64,000 nucleotides of DNA from Pseudoxanthomonas daejeonensis (GTDB lineage: Bacteria > Pseudomonadota > Gammaproteobacteria > Xanthomonadales > Xanthomonadaceae): the NCBI RefSeq assembly GCF_010093205.1, contig NZ_PDWN01000015.1:1-64000 (forward strand), in the 5' to 3' direction. The translations under genes were made by a program, and so were the position numbers. Below, one piece after another: positions 55,086 to 64,000 of this stretch. The notes below the pieces were generated by a model. That model made no database searches. It had not been told where the DNA came from and worked only from the letters and a program-made list of their open reading frames with translations. Numbering within the stretch: position 1 is the stretch's first letter; each line of letters begins with the position of its first letter.

Positions 55086-57908
55086 ATGGTGGGGATACTC
55101 GTGATCGTGGGCCTGGCGTTGCTGGCCATGCCCGTACTGCTGATCGTCGCGCTGGTGTCGCTGTCCTCGCTCAAGGGACGGGTGGCCGGACTGGAGCGCA
55201 ACCTGGCGGAACTGCAGCTCGCGACCAGTCGCGAGCGCGCGCGCGACAGCGTTGCGGTGCCCGCGCCCGTGCCGTCGCGGACTGCGCCCACGGACGCGGC
55301 CGCAGATGCCCCGACGCTGTCGGAGCTGATGCGGCAGGCCCGGGATTCAGGCGCGGCTGCCTCGCCCGGGGTGCTGGCGCAGGCATCGGTGCCACAGCCA
55401 CCGGAACCGGTGAACGACGCGCCGATCACGCCACCCTCCGCGCCCAGTGCGGTTTCTTCCGCGCCGCCACCGCTGCCGCCGTCGGGCCAGCGCGCCGATG
55501 CCGCCGGCGCGACGGTCGACGCCGCGACGCGCGCGCGTGTTGCCGCGGCCTCGACCCGCGTCTCGCATGCGCCCATGGCACCGCCGGAGAACGCGCTGCT
55601 GCGCACGATCAAGCGCTGGTTCACCGTGGGCAACGTGCCGGTGAAGATCGGCATGCTGGTGCTGCTGGCCGGCGTGGCCGCGCTGCTCAAGTACGCCAGC
55701 GACCAGGGCCTGTTCGTGTTGCCGCTGGAGCTGCGCCTGGCTGGCGTGGCGGCCGTGGCGCTGGCTGCCCTGGGCTTCGCCTGGCGGCGGCGCGAGAGCA
55801 ACCGCGTCTTCGCGCTGAGCCTGCAGGGCGGGGCGATCGGCGTGCTGCTGCTGACGGTCTTCGCGGCGTTCAAACTCTATGGCGTGATCGACGCCGGACC
55901 GGCGTTCGCGATCAGCGTGCTGCTGGTGGCCGGCATGGGCCTGCTGGCGGTGCTGCAGGACGCCAAGGCCCTGGCCGTGTTCGCGCTGCTGGCCGGATTC
56001 CTGGCCCCGTTGTGGCTGTCGACCGGCAGTGGCAACCACGTGGCGCTGTTCTCGTACTACGCGCTGCTCAACGCGGCGATCGTGGCCATCGCCTGGTTCC
56101 GCTCCTGGCGAATCCTCAACCTGCTCGGCTTCGCCTTCACCTTCGGCATCGGGAGCCTGTGGGGCGCGAGCGGTTACCAGCCGGAGAAATACGGCACCAC
56201 CCAGCCGTTCCTGGTGTTGTTCTTCGTCTTCTACCTCGTCGTGCCGATCCTGTTCGCGCGGCGCCAACCGGAAGGACGCCGCGACCTGGTCGACGGCTGC
56301 CTGGTGTTCGGCACGCCGCTGGTGGCCTTCGCCCTGCAGGCGGGGCTGATGGAAGGACGCTTCGTCGATGGCGCGCGCATGCCGCTGGCGCTGTGTGCCC
56401 TCGGCCTGGGCGTGCTGTACGCGGGGCTGGCATGGAGCCTGCTGCGGCGCGCCGGCTACGCGGTGCTCGGCCAGTCGTACGCGATCCTCGCGGTGGGCTT
56501 CGCCACGCTCGCGGTGCCGCTGGCGTTGTCGGCGCGTGCCACCGCCAGCGTGTTCGCGCTGGAGGGCGCCGGCCTGGTCTGGCTGGGGCTGCGCCAGCAG
56601 AGGTGGCTGCCGCGGTTCACCGGTTCGGCGCTGCAGCTGCTGGCCGCGTGCGCGGTGGTGGTGGGCGTCGACAGCATCGCCGGCGACACCCGCGCGCTGC
56701 TCAACCCGACCGCGATGAGCCTGCTGCTGATCGCGCTGGCGGGACTGGCCAGCGCCTGGGCGTCGCGCCTGCACGGGTCGACGCTGGGTGCACTGGTGTT
56801 CTACCTGTGGGGCCTGGCCTGGTGGACGGGCAATGGCGTGCACGAGATCCATCGGTTCGTCGATGCGGACGTGCGTCCCGATGCGCTGCTCGTGTTCGTG
56901 GTTGGCAGCGCCTGGCTCGCCGCCGAAGTGCACCGCCTGCGCCCGGCGCGCGCCCTGGCGCTGACCGTGTTCGCCGCGTTCGCGCTGTCGATGCCGCTGG
57001 CGTTGTGGCAGGACGCGGTGCATGCGCATCCGCTGGGTGGTGGCTGGGGCGGGCTGGCGTGGGGTGTGTTCGCAGTGCTCGGGCTGCGCAGCCTGTGGTG
57101 CCTGCGCGATGACGCATCGGGCAGCGCGGGTGCGGTCCAGTTCGCCTGGTGGCTGGCATGGCCGGTGCTGCTCACGCTGGAAGCGGTGTGGTGGACCGGG
57201 CAGGCCGGGCTCGCGCAGGGCTGGCTGCTGGCGCTGATGGCGTTGCCCTGGCTGGCGCTGGCCGCGGCCGCGCTGTGGCACTGGGCATGGCTGGCGTTCC
57301 CGCGCGGCGACGAAGCGGATGCATTGCGCAACCCGCTGCTGGCCCTGGTCTTCGCGGTGATCGCGATGGGCTGGCTGCTGGCGCTGGCGCAGCCGGCGCC
57401 CTCCGCGCCGTTGCCCTGGCTGCCGCTGCTCAACCCGGCCGAACTGGCGCAGTTGCTCGCGCTCGCGCTGGCCGGCGCGTGGCTGTGGTCGGCAAGAGCG
57501 TCTTCGGACCTGGGCCGGTTGCGGACCGGCGTGGTCGCGCTGGGCGGTTTCCTGCTGCTGACGGCGACCACGTTGCGTGGCGTGCACCACTGGGGTGGCA
57601 TTGCGTGGAATGCGGACCTCGTTTCCACCAGCCTTGCCCAGACCAGCCTGACCGTGGTCTGGAGCGTGCTCGGTGTGATCGGCTGGGTCGTCGGCTCGCG
57701 CCGCGGCCAGCGCGGGCTGTGGCTGGCCGGCGCAGTGCTGATGGGCGTGGTCCTGGCCAAGCTGCTGCTGGTCGATCGCCAGCACCTTGGTGGCCTGCTG
57801 GGCATCGTCTCGTTCATCGCCTACGGCGTGCTGTGCACGATCGTCGGCTACCTGGCGCCCGCGCCACCGCGCACGCATGGCACCTTGCAGGAGGAATCGC
57901 AGGCATGA
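55086..57908 (+). CDS. DUF2339 polytopic membrane protein
   Basis: A 940-residue protein. It begins with a membrane segment (MVGILVIVGLALLAMPVLLIV), a short coiled coil (LKGRVAGLERNLAELQ), then an Ala/Pro-rich cytoplasmic or periplasmic linker to about residue 165. About 25 hydrophobic segments with few loops follow to the C-terminus. DUF2339 is a very large multi-spanning family of unknown role, usually paired with DUF3999 as here. The ATG at 55086 has GGAGGG at good spacing; upstream ATGs at 55050 and 55077 are less suitable (the latter abuts the GGAGGG). No enzymatic motif is evident. Confidence 0.9.
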   Translation: MVGILVIVGLALLAMPVLLIVALVSLSSLKGRVAGLERNLAELQLATSRERARDSVAVPAPVPSRTAPTDAAADAPTLSELMRQARDSGAAASPGVLAQASVPQPPEPVNDAPITPPSAPSAVSSAPPPLPPSGQRADAAGATVDAATRARVAAASTRVSHAPMAPPENALLRTIKRWFTVGNVPVKIGMLVLLAGVAALLKYASDQGLFVLPLELRLAGVAAVALAALGFAWRRRESNRVFALSLQGGAIGVLLLTVFAAFKLYGVIDAGPAFAISVLLVAGMGLLAVLQDAKALAVFALLAGFLAPLWLSTGSGNHVALFSYYALLNAAIVAIAWFRSWRILNLLGFAFTFGIGSLWGASGYQPEKYGTTQPFLVLFFVFYLVVPILFARRQPEGRRDLVDGCLVFGTPLVAFALQAGLMEGRFVDGARMPLALCALGLGVLYAGLAWSLLRRAGYAVLGQSYAILAVGFATLAVPLALSARATASVFALEGAGLVWLGLRQQRWLPRFTGSALQLLAACAVVVGVDSIAGDTRALLNPTAMSLLLIALAGLASAWASRLHGSTLGALVFYLWGLAWWTGNGVHEIHRFVDADVRPDALLVFVVGSAWLAAEVHRLRPARALALTVFAAFALSMPLALWQDAVHAHPLGGGWGGLAWGVFAVLGLRSLWCLRDDASGSAGAVQFAWWLAWPVLLTLEAVWWTGQAGLAQGWLLALMALPWLALAAAALWHWAWLAFPRGDEADALRNPLLALVFAVIAMGWLLALAQPAPSAPLPWLPLLNPAELAQLLALALAGAWLWSARASSDLGRLRTGVVALGGFLLLTATTLRGVHHWGGIAWNADLVSTSLAQTSLTVVWSVLGVIGWVVGSRRGQRGLWLAGAVLMGVVLAKLLLVDRQHLGGLLGIVSFIAYGVLCTIVGYLAPAPPRTHGTLQEESQA

Positions 57909-59290
57909 GCACCGCACGGTGGTCGCACGGGTTGTGGCTCGCACTTGCGTTCGTCTCCATGGGCGCCAGCGCCGCCGCGCGCGAGGACTACGCGCGGCAG
58001 TGGCCGCTGACCCTGGGCCAGGAGGAGAGCGGTGCCTACCGGGTCGTGCTGGACGAAGCGGTGTACCGCAGCGCGAGCCAGCCTTCGCTGCGCGACATCG
58101 ACGTGTTCAACGCACAGGGCCAGCCGTTGCCGTCGGCCCTGCTTTCGCCCGCGCAGCCGCTGGCGCAGCCGCCGCGGATGCTGGGGCTGCCCTGGTTCCC
58201 GTTGCCGGCGATCGATCCGGCGGCAGGCGGCGGCGACCTGCACCTGGTCGCCGAGCGCGACGAAGAGGGCGGCATCGTCCGCATCGAGGCCGAGGTGCCC
58301 GCGCGCGAGGGCGCAGCCCTGGCGCACGGCCAATGGCTGGTGGACGCCAGTCGGCTGCGCGAGCCGCTACGCGCGCTGCTGCTCGAATGGGAGCGGCCGG
58401 TGCAGTCGTTGCAGGCGCGCTACCGGATCGAAGGCAGCAACGACCTGCGCCAGTGGCGCACGCTCAACGAGGGCACGACCCTGCTGGACCTGGAGCGCGG
58501 AGGCGAACGCCTGCGCCAGGGCCGGATCGTGCTGGACGGCCAGGCCCGCTACCTGCGGCTGCTGCCGTTGCGTCCCGGACCGGTACCGGTGCTGACGGGG
58601 GTGACCGCGGAACTGGCACCGCCACCGCCGGAGGCGCGCTGGGAATGGGTCGAGATCGCCGGTGAGCGTCGCAAGGAAGGCGGCCGCGACTATTTCGAGT
58701 TCGTCCTGCCCGGGCGTTTCCCGGTCGAGCGCGCCGACGTGCGCCTGCCGGGCAACAGCGCGCTGGAATGGACCCTGCACAGCCGTGAACGCACCGATGC
58801 GTCATGGCTGTGGCGGGCGGGGCCGTGGATGGCATTCCAGGTCGGCGCCGGCAGCGGTGAAGCCAACCATTCCGAGCCCAAACCGCTGGCCACGCCGGTG
58901 CGCGACCGCCACTGGCGCCTGGGCGCCAGCACGCCGGTCGGCGACGCGGTGCCGGTGCTGCGGCTGGGATACCAGCCCGAGGTGATGGTGTTCCTCGCCC
59001 AGGGCGAGCCGCCCTATGCGCTGGCCGCCGGCAGCGCCAATGCCGCGCGTGCCGATGCGCCGATCCCGGGCCTGCTCGATGCGCTGCGTCGCCAGCGCGG
59101 TGCCGGCTGGCAACCGGCGCCGGCGTACCTGGCCGATGCGCCCGAAGAACTCGCCGGCGATCGCGCGCTGAAGCCGCGGCGCGACATCGACTGGAAGTCC
59201 GGCCTGTTGTGGGCGTTGCTGGTCGGTGGCGCCGTGCTGGTGGCCGCGCTGGGCCTGAGCCTGCTGCGCCAGCGCCCGCCGCGCGACTGA
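57905..59290 (+). CDS. DUF3999 family membrane-anchored protein
   Basis: A 461-residue protein. A signal peptide (about 1-24, ending ASAAA) leads to a long beta-rich periplasmic domain beginning [15 protein letters not shown] and containing [15 protein letters not shown], a galactose-binding-like (F5/8) strand pattern. One C-terminal membrane helix lies near 432-453, with a short basic tail. It overlaps the DUF2339 gene by four bases (ATGA), a pairing commonly seen, so the two likely form one complex, with this part outside. Function unknown. Confidence 0.88.
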   Translation: MSTARWSHGLWLALAFVSMGASAAAREDYARQWPLTLGQEESGAYRVVLDEAVYRSASQPSLRDIDVFNAQGQPLPSALLSPAQPLAQPPRMLGLPWFPLPAIDPAAGGGDLHLVAERDEEGGIVRIEAEVPAREGAALAHGQWLVDASRLREPLRALLLEWERPVQSLQARYRIEGSNDLRQWRTLNEGTTLLDLERGGERLRQGRIVLDGQARYLRLLPLRPGPVPVLTGVTAELAPPPPEARWEWVEIAGERRKEGGRDYFEFVLPGRFPVERADVRLPGNSALEWTLHSRERTDASWLWRAGPWMAFQVGAGSGEANHSEPKPLATPVRDRHWRLGASTPVGDAVPVLRLGYQPEVMVFLAQGEPPYALAAGSANAARADAPIPGLLDALRRQRGAGWQPAPAYLADAPEELAGDRALKPRRDIDWKSGLLWALLVGGAVLVAALGLSLLRQRPPRD

Positions 59291-59393
59291 CCCGGGTTTG
59301 CCGCGCCGGCGCGCGGGCGGGACAATGCGCGTCCGCGCCGGGCCGCATCGCCCGGATCGCGCCTTCCCCCCATCGGATACCGAGAACGCAACG

Positions 59394-60584
59394 ATGACCA
59401 TCCTGCGGATGACCGACCTCGACCTTGCCGGCAAGCGCGTGCTGATCCGGCAGGACCTCAACGTGCCGATCGAGCATGCCGAGGGACAGCCCGCCCGGAT
59501 CACCTCCGAGCAGCGCATCACCGCTTCGGTGCCGACCCTCAAGCTGGCGCTGGAGAAGGGTGCGGCGGTCATGGTCACCTCGCACCTGGGCCGACCCAAG
59601 GAAGGCGTGTGGAGCGAGGCCGATTCGCTGGCGCCGGTCGCCGCGCGGCTGTCCGAACTGCTGGGCGTGGACGTGCCGCTGGTGCGCGACTGGGTCGACG
59701 GCGTGGACGTGAAGCCCGGCCAGGTCGTGCTGCTGGAGAACTGCCGCATGAACGTGGGCGAGGGCAAGGACGACGAAGCCCTGTCGAAGAAGTACGCGGC
59801 GCTGTGCGACGTGTTCGTGATGGATGCATTCGGGACCGCGCACCGCGCACAGGCCTCGACCCACGGCGTGATCCGCTTCGCCCCGGTCGCCGCCGGTGGC
59901 CCGCTGCTGATGGCCGAACTTGATGCGCTGGACAAGGCGCTGGCCAATCCGGCGCGGCCTTTGCTGGCGATTGTTGCCGGCAGCAAGGTGTCGACCAAGC
60001 TCGAACTGCTGACCAGCCTGGTCGGCAAGGTCGACCAGCTGATCGTCGGCGGCGGTATCGCCAACACCTTCATCGCGGCCGAAGGCCACGGCGTGGGCAA
60101 GTCGCTGTACGAGGCCGACCTGCTCGACACCGCGCGCAAGATCGATGCCGATGCCAGGGCGCGGGGTGCGGAGATCCCGCTGCCGGTGGACGTCGTGGTG
60201 GCGGCCGAGTTCAAGGCCGATTCCCCGGCGTCGGTGAAGGCGGTCGGTGAGGTCGGTGCGGACGACATGGTCCTCGATATCGGCCCGCAGACCGCTCAGC
60301 GTTACGCCGAGCTGATCCGTTCCGCAGGCACGGTCGTATGGAACGGGCCGGTGGGCGTGTTCGAGTTCGATGCGTTCGGCAAGGGCACCGAGACGCTGGC
60401 GCGCGCGATCGCCACCTCGAAGGCGTTCTCGATCGCCGGAGGTGGCGACACCCTGGCGGCGGTCGACAAGTACGGCATCGCCGGTGATGTCAGCTACATC
60501 TCCACCGGCGGCGGCGCGTTCCTCGAGTTCCTCGAGGGCAAGACCCTGCCGGCGGTGGCGGCGCTGGAGGCGCGTGGCGGCTGA
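59394..60584 (+). CDS. pgk: Phosphoglycerate kinase
   Basis: A 396-residue monomeric kinase that makes ATP from 1,3-bisphosphoglycerate. The N-domain carries [22 protein letters not shown] and [13 protein letters not shown], the basic substrate patch. The C-domain has [20 protein letters not shown] and the nucleotide-binding [14 protein letters not shown]. Standard length. It stands 104 bases after the DUF3999 gene with its own terminator. Related glycolytic gene gap is upstream, separated by the DUF2339/DUF3999 pair. Confidence 0.97.
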   Translation: MTILRMTDLDLAGKRVLIRQDLNVPIEHAEGQPARITSEQRITASVPTLKLALEKGAAVMVTSHLGRPKEGVWSEADSLAPVAARLSELLGVDVPLVRDWVDGVDVKPGQVVLLENCRMNVGEGKDDEALSKKYAALCDVFVMDAFGTAHRAQASTHGVIRFAPVAAGGPLLMAELDALDKALANPARPLLAIVAGSKVSTKLELLTSLVGKVDQLIVGGGIANTFIAAEGHGVGKSLYEADLLDTARKIDADARARGAEIPLPVDVVVAAEFKADSPASVKAVGEVGADDMVLDIGPQTAQRYAELIRSAGTVVWNGPVGVFEFDAFGKGTETLARAIATSKAFSIAGGGDTLAAVDKYGIAGDVSYISTGGGAFLEFLEGKTLPAVAALEARGG

Positions 60585-60604
60585 GCCCGTATCCCGGCCA
60601 CATG

Positions 60605-60634
60605 AAAAAGGCGGCCCGGTGGGCCGCCTTTTTT
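60605..60634 (+). terminator. Intrinsic terminator of pgk
   Basis: AAAAAGGCGGCCC (60605-60617) pairs with GGGCCGCCTTTTT (60621-60633) around GGT, with a further T. The A-rich and T-rich arm ends make it work in both directions, which suits the convergent rnk gene. Confidence 0.92.
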
Positions 60635-60760
60635 GTGGGTACGCGCAGGTCTCGGCAGGGGTTTCGAGGCGCCAGGCCGGCACGGGCGCCGTCGCGCATC
60701 CGGCTACGGCCTCGCCGCCTGCAGGTACTTCCACCGGGCGTCACGCGGCGCGGCCGCAGA

Positions 60761-61192
60761 TCAACGATGGAAGTTGCCCGCCGCTTCAGGCTGGTAGCGG
60801 ACCGACATCACCCTGAGTTTCAGGCTGCGGCCACCGGGCGCTTCCCAGTCGATCGACTGGCCGACCGACAGGCCGAGCAGGGCGCTGCCCACCGGTGCCA
60901 GCACGGAAACGCGGCCGCGCTCCACGTCGGCTTCATTCGGATAGACCAGGGTGAGCACGTGGCGCTCGCCGCTGGCGATGTCTTCGCATTCGACCTGCGA
61001 ATGCATGGTCACCACGTCGGCAGGCATCTGCTCGGGTGGCCGCACCTCGGCCCGGTTGAGTTCATCGATCAGGGCGAGCGCGGCCGGATGGCGGCTCAGC
61101 ACCGGTGAATCGAGCAGGGCTTCGAGCCGGGTAAGGTCGCGGCTGGAAATGATCAGGGATGGCGGCAGGCCACTGGTGGGTTGGGCGGTCAT
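60761..61192 (-). CDS. rnk: Rnk-type regulator of nucleoside diphosphate kinase (GreA/GreB C-terminal fold)
   Basis: A 143-residue protein. An N-terminal helical hairpin (PPSLIISSRDLTRLEALLD, then ALALIDELNRAEV) is followed by a GreA/GreB-like C-terminal domain with VTMHSQVECEDIASGERHVLTLVYP and RVSVLAPVGSALLGLSVGQSIDWEAP. Rnk binds RNA polymerase near the secondary channel but lacks the long acidic coiled coil of Gre factors. The ATG at 61192 with AGGA upstream is preferred to the GTG at 61204. Downstream of oxyR on the same strand. Confidence 0.93.
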   Translation of the reverse strand: MTAQPTSGLPPSLIISSRDLTRLEALLDSPVLSRHPAALALIDELNRAEVRPPEQMPADVVTMHSQVECEDIASGERHVLTLVYPNEADVERGRVSVLAPVGSALLGLSVGQSIDWEAPGGRSLKLRVMSVRYQPEAAGNFHR

Positions 61193-61293
61193 GGAAGTCC
61201 TCACGGTGGGTCGCGCGACGGGTGCGCGGGGATGGCGAACATGAGAAAAGGGCGGCGCGTTTCCGCTTCCGCCCCCGGGTCTCTGGGTTGTGG

Positions 61294-61325
61294 TGAAACC
61301 GTAGCCCGGAACGGGCCGTGTTTCA
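61294..61325. other. Nested inverted repeat between oxyR and rnk
   Basis: TGAAAC (61294-61299) pairs with GTTTCA (61320-61325) and, inside it, GCCCG (61304-61308) pairs with CGGGC (61312-61316) across GAA. It could be an oxyR transcript-end structure or an operator for rnk. Neither arm has a T-tract. Confidence 0.35.
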
Positions 61326-61357
61326 ACCGGGCGCCGGCCTTCGCGGAGCGGCCGGGT

Positions 61358-62326
61358 TCAGCCCCAGTCGCTGCGGGGCGGCGGGGCGGCGGCGGTCGCC
61401 TGGCCAGGCCCTGGGGCGTTGTCCACGGGCGAAAGCAGGCCCGGTGGCAGCTCGCGGAAGACCTGCGCCAGGTGCTGTAGGAAACCCGCCATGGCCGAGC
61501 TGCGGCGCCAGGCCATGGCGATGCTGCGGCTGGGTTGCGAGTCGGTGAATCGCAAGAGGTGGATGTTCTCGGAGCGGGCCACCGGCGGCTTCACCGCCAG
61601 GGTCGGCAGCAGGGTCACGCCGACATTGGCCGCGACCATCTGCCGCAGCGTCTCCAGGCTGGTGGCGCGGAACTCCGTTTTCTCGTGCGCCCCGGACAGG
61701 CGGCACACGTCGAGCGCCTGCTCGCGCAGGCAATGGCCATCCTCCAGCAGCAGCAGCCGCTGGTCGGCCAGTTCGTCCAGGGTCAAGGACTGGCGCTGCG
61801 ACAGGGGATGGTTCTCCGGCACGGCCAGCACGAACGGTTCCTCGAACAGGAACTCGGCATGCAGTTGCTCGTCGTGCACCGGCAGGGCCAGTACCGCCGC
61901 GTCCAGCCTTCCGTTGCGCAGGCGAGCCAGCAGTTCGTCGCTCTTCTCTTCCACCAGCAGCAGTTCCAGCTGGGGGAAGCGGGCACGCACGCGCGGGATC
62001 ACATGCGGCAGCAGGTAGGGCGCCAGGGTCGGGAAAATCCCGAGGCGCACCGTGCCGGCCTCCGGGTCCTGGCTGCGGCGCGCGGCTTCCTTCATCTGCT
62101 CGACTTCGGCCACGATCCGGCGCGCGCGCTCGGCCGCTTCGCGCCCTGCCGGCGTCAGCATCACCTTGCGCGGCGCGCGCTCGACCAGCGGAACGCCCAG
62201 TTCGTCCTCGAGCTTGCGGATCTGGGTCGACAGCGTCGGCTGGCTGACATGGCAGGCAGCCGCGGCGCGACCGAAATGCTTGTGATCGGCCAGGGCCACC
62301 AGGTATTTCAGGTCACGCAGGTTCAT
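61358..62326 (-). CDS. oxyR: Hydrogen-peroxide sensing LysR regulator OxyR
   Basis: A 322-residue LysR-type regulator. The winged helix-turn-helix (DLKYLVALADHKHFGRAAAACHVSQPTLS, given only as a cue) is followed by the effector domain, with redox cysteines C199 and C208 in HCLREQALDVC. These are at exactly the same numbers and spacing as in E. coli OxyR. Peroxide forms a disulphide between them and turns on ahpC, ahpF, katG and dps-type genes. The ATG at 62326 has GGGAGG upstream; the TTG at 62335 would add three residues. It lies 84 bases after ahpF, as in the Xanthomonas ahpC-ahpF-oxyR cluster. Confidence 0.97.
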   Translation of the reverse strand: MNLRDLKYLVALADHKHFGRAAAACHVSQPTLSTQIRKLEDELGVPLVERAPRKVMLTPAGREAAERARRIVAEVEQMKEAARRSQDPEAGTVRLGIFPTLAPYLLPHVIPRVRARFPQLELLLVEEKSDELLARLRNGRLDAAVLALPVHDEQLHAEFLFEEPFVLAVPENHPLSQRQSLTLDELADQRLLLLEDGHCLREQALDVCRLSGAHEKTEFRATSLETLRQMVAANVGVTLLPTLAVKPPVARSENIHLLRFTDSQPSRSIAMAWRRSSAMAGFLQHLAQVFRELPPGLLSPVDNAPGPGQATAAAPPPRSDWG

Positions 62327-62410
62327 TGCCGGCAATCCTCCCGGAACGTGCGTCGATCGTGGCCCGGCGTGGCATGCGGCGGGTGGGCCACGGGGCCCAC
62401 CCTAGCGTGT

Positions 62411-64000
62411 TCACGCCGCTTCCGCGACCGGCTCGGCTTTCGGTGCCGAGCTGCGGATCAGGTGGTCGAATGCGGCCAGCGCGGCCTTGGAGCCTTCGCC
62501 CATCGCGATCACGATCTGCTTGTACGGGACGGTGGTGCAATCGCCGGCGGCGAACACGCCCGGCACGCTGGTCTGGCCGCGGTCATCGACGATGATCTCG
62601 CCGCGCGGCGACAGCTCGACCGTGCCCTTGAGCCATTCGGTATTGGGCAGCAGGCCGATCTGGACGAACACGCCTTCCAGGTCGATACGGTGGGAGTCGT
62701 GCCCGACGCGGTCGGTATAGGTCAGGCCGGTGACCTTCTGCCCGTCGCCCAGCACTTCGGTGGTCTGCGCGCTGGTGATGATGCGCACGTTGGGCAGGCT
62801 GCGCAGCTTGCGCTGCAGGACCTCGTCGGCGCGCAGCGTGCCGTCGAACTCGATCAGGGTGACATGGGAAACGATGCCGGCCAGGTCGATCGCGGCCTCG
62901 ACGCCGGAGTTGCCGCCGCCGACCACCGCCACGCGCTTGCCCTTGAACAGCGGGCCGTCGCAGTGCGGGCAGTAGGCCACGCCCTTGTTGCGGTACAGGT
63001 CTTCGCCCGGCACGTTCATCTGCCGCCAGCGGGCGCCGGTGGACAGGATCACGCTCTTGGACTTCAGCGAGGCGCCGTTGGCCAGCTTGACCTCGACCAG
63101 CCCGTCGTCGCCGGCCGGAACCAGCGCGGTCGCGCGCTGCAGGTTCATCACGTCGACCTCGTACCCGCGCACGTGCTGCTCGAGCGCGGCGGCGAGCTTC
63201 GGGCCCTCGGTATGCGGTACCGAGATGAAGTTCTCGATGGCCATGGTGTCCAGCACCTGGCCGCCGAAGCGCTCGGCCGCCACGCCAGTGCGGATGCCCT
63301 TGCGCGCGGCATAGACCGCCGCCGCCGCGCCGGCGGGGCCGCCACCGACGACCAGCACGTCGAACGCGGGCTTTTTCGCGATCTTTTCCGCTTCGCGCTT
63401 TTCGGCGCCGGTGTCGAGCTTGGCGACGATCTCCTCCAGGCCCATACGGCCGGCGGCGAACATCTGCCCGTTGAGGAAGATGGTCGGCACCGACATCACC
63501 TGGCGGCCTTCGACTTCGTCCTGGAACAGCGCACCGTCGATCGCCACGTGCCTGATCTTCGGGTTCAGCACGGCCATCAGGTTCAGCGCCTGGACAACGT
63601 CCGGGCAGTTCTGGCAGGACAGCGAGAAATAGGTTTCGAACGCGAATTCGCCGTTCAGCGACTTCACCTGCTCGATCACCTCGGTCGCCGCCTTGGATGG
63701 ATGGCCGCCCACCTGCAGCAGGGCCAGCACCAGCGAGGTGAACTCGTGGCCCATCGGCAGGCCGGCGAACGCCAGCGAGATGTCGTGGCCGGGGCTGGTC
63801 ACGGCGAAGGAGGGCTTGCGCTGCGCGTCGTCGCGGCGCACTTCCAGGCTGACCTGCGGCGAGAGCGCTTCGATGTCCTGCAGCAGCGCGAGCATTTCGG
63901 CCGAGCTGGCGCCGTCGTCGAGCGAGGCGACCAGGTGCACCGGGCGGGTGAGGCGTTCCAGGTAGGCCTGGAGCTGGGTCTTGAGGCTGGCATCCAACAT
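62411..64000 (-). CDS. ahpF: Alkyl hydroperoxide reductase subunit F
   Basis: A complete 529-residue flavoprotein that reduces AhpC with NADH. The N-terminal double thioredoxin fold carries the active CxxC at C129/C132 (SCQNC). The FAD domain begins with [16 protein letters not shown], the thioredoxin-reductase-type redox pair is C344/C347 (CPHC), and the NADH domain has [16 protein letters not shown]. Cysteine positions match E. coli AhpF closely. The start ATG is the last three bases of the window, so its promoter and the expected ahpC gene lie just outside. Confidence 0.97.
   Translation of the reverse strand: MLDASLKTQLQAYLERLTRPVHLVASLDDGASSAEMLALLQDIEALSPQVSLEVRRDDAQRKPSFAVTSPGHDISLAFAGLPMGHEFTSLVLALLQVGGHPSKAATEVIEQVKSLNGEFAFETYFSLSCQNCPDVVQALNLMAVLNPKIRHVAIDGALFQDEVEGRQVMSVPTIFLNGQMFAAGRMGLEEIVAKLDTGAEKREAEKIAKKPAFDVLVVGGGPAGAAAAVYAARKGIRTGVAAERFGGQVLDTMAIENFISVPHTEGPKLAAALEQHVRGYEVDVMNLQRATALVPAGDDGLVEVKLANGASLKSKSVILSTGARWRQMNVPGEDLYRNKGVAYCPHCDGPLFKGKRVAVVGGGNSGVEAAIDLAGIVSHVTLIEFDGTLRADEVLQRKLRSLPNVRIITSAQTTEVLGDGQKVTGLTYTDRVGHDSHRIDLEGVFVQIGLLPNTEWLKGTVELSPRGEIIVDDRGQTSVPGVFAAGDCTTVPYKQIVIAMGEGSKAALAAFDHLIRSSAPKAEPVAEAA

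Noticed and set aside
55347-57944. Minus-strand open frame of 865 codons opposite the DUF2339 gene
   Set aside because: Gln/Arg-rich shadow of a strongly hydrophobic gene. It has no ribosome site and no recognisable domain.

Overview
The window reads as chromosomal core sequence of a high-GC gammaproteobacterium, most likely Xanthomonadaceae (Lysobacter/Luteimonas/Pseudoxanthomonas-like). This rests on the gene neighbourhoods (ahpF-oxyR, mrcA divergent from pilMNOPQ, spoT-ridA-recG, a MoxR/Bat operon) and on protein style: an M56 peptidase fused to a TonB C-terminus, type B L31, and a short ModC. About 48 protein genes fill nearly all of the 64 kb. I found no rRNA, tRNA, CRISPR array, insertion sequence, integrase or prophage gene.

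Layout. 1-5 kb: a TonB-dependent receptor followed by a purine-type permease, a DUF4166 protein and a GIY-YIG protein. 5-13 kb: clpB behind a clear heat-shock promoter, dps, and hrpA. 12.7-21.6 kb: a small exported protein, then relA, spoT, ridA, recG and a nucleoside hydrolase. 21.7-27 kb: rpmE (type B), gltA, an unrecognised protein, and mrcA (PBP1A). 27-32 kb: the type IV pilus operon pilMNOPQ. 32-39 kb: a six-gene MoxR/DUF58/VWA/BatD operon. 39-43 kb: a dicarboxylate/glutamate symporter and transketolase. 43-47 kb: an M23 peptidase, an L,D-transpeptidase, a BolA-like protein and an acetyl-CoA hydrolase family protein. 47-50 kb: a BlaI-type repressor, an M56/TonB fusion and a lipoprotein, behind a promoter with two matching operators. 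50-54 kb, all leftward: ompW, an S1/P1 nuclease and modABC. 54-60.6 kb: gap, a DUF2339/DUF3999 pair and pgk. 60.7-64 kb, leftward: ahpF, oxyR and rnk.

Functional themes are envelope building (PBP1A, L,D-transpeptidase, M23, OmpW, TonB receptor), surface pili, stringent response ((p)ppGpp synthetase and hydrolase in tandem), proteostasis and oxidative stress (ClpB, Dps, AhpF, OxyR), and central carbon metabolism (GltA, Tkt, Gap, Pgk).

The most interesting items are: the BlaI / M56-TonB / lipoprotein module with twin TTACGCSTGTAA operators, a possible envelope-sensing circuit without an obvious beta-lactam sensor; C-homopolymer tracts in the leaders of two outer-membrane protein genes; an FNR/ANR-like box between ompW and gap; tandem relA-spoT; and a small set of REP-like palindromes. 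None of these is proven novel from sequence alone.
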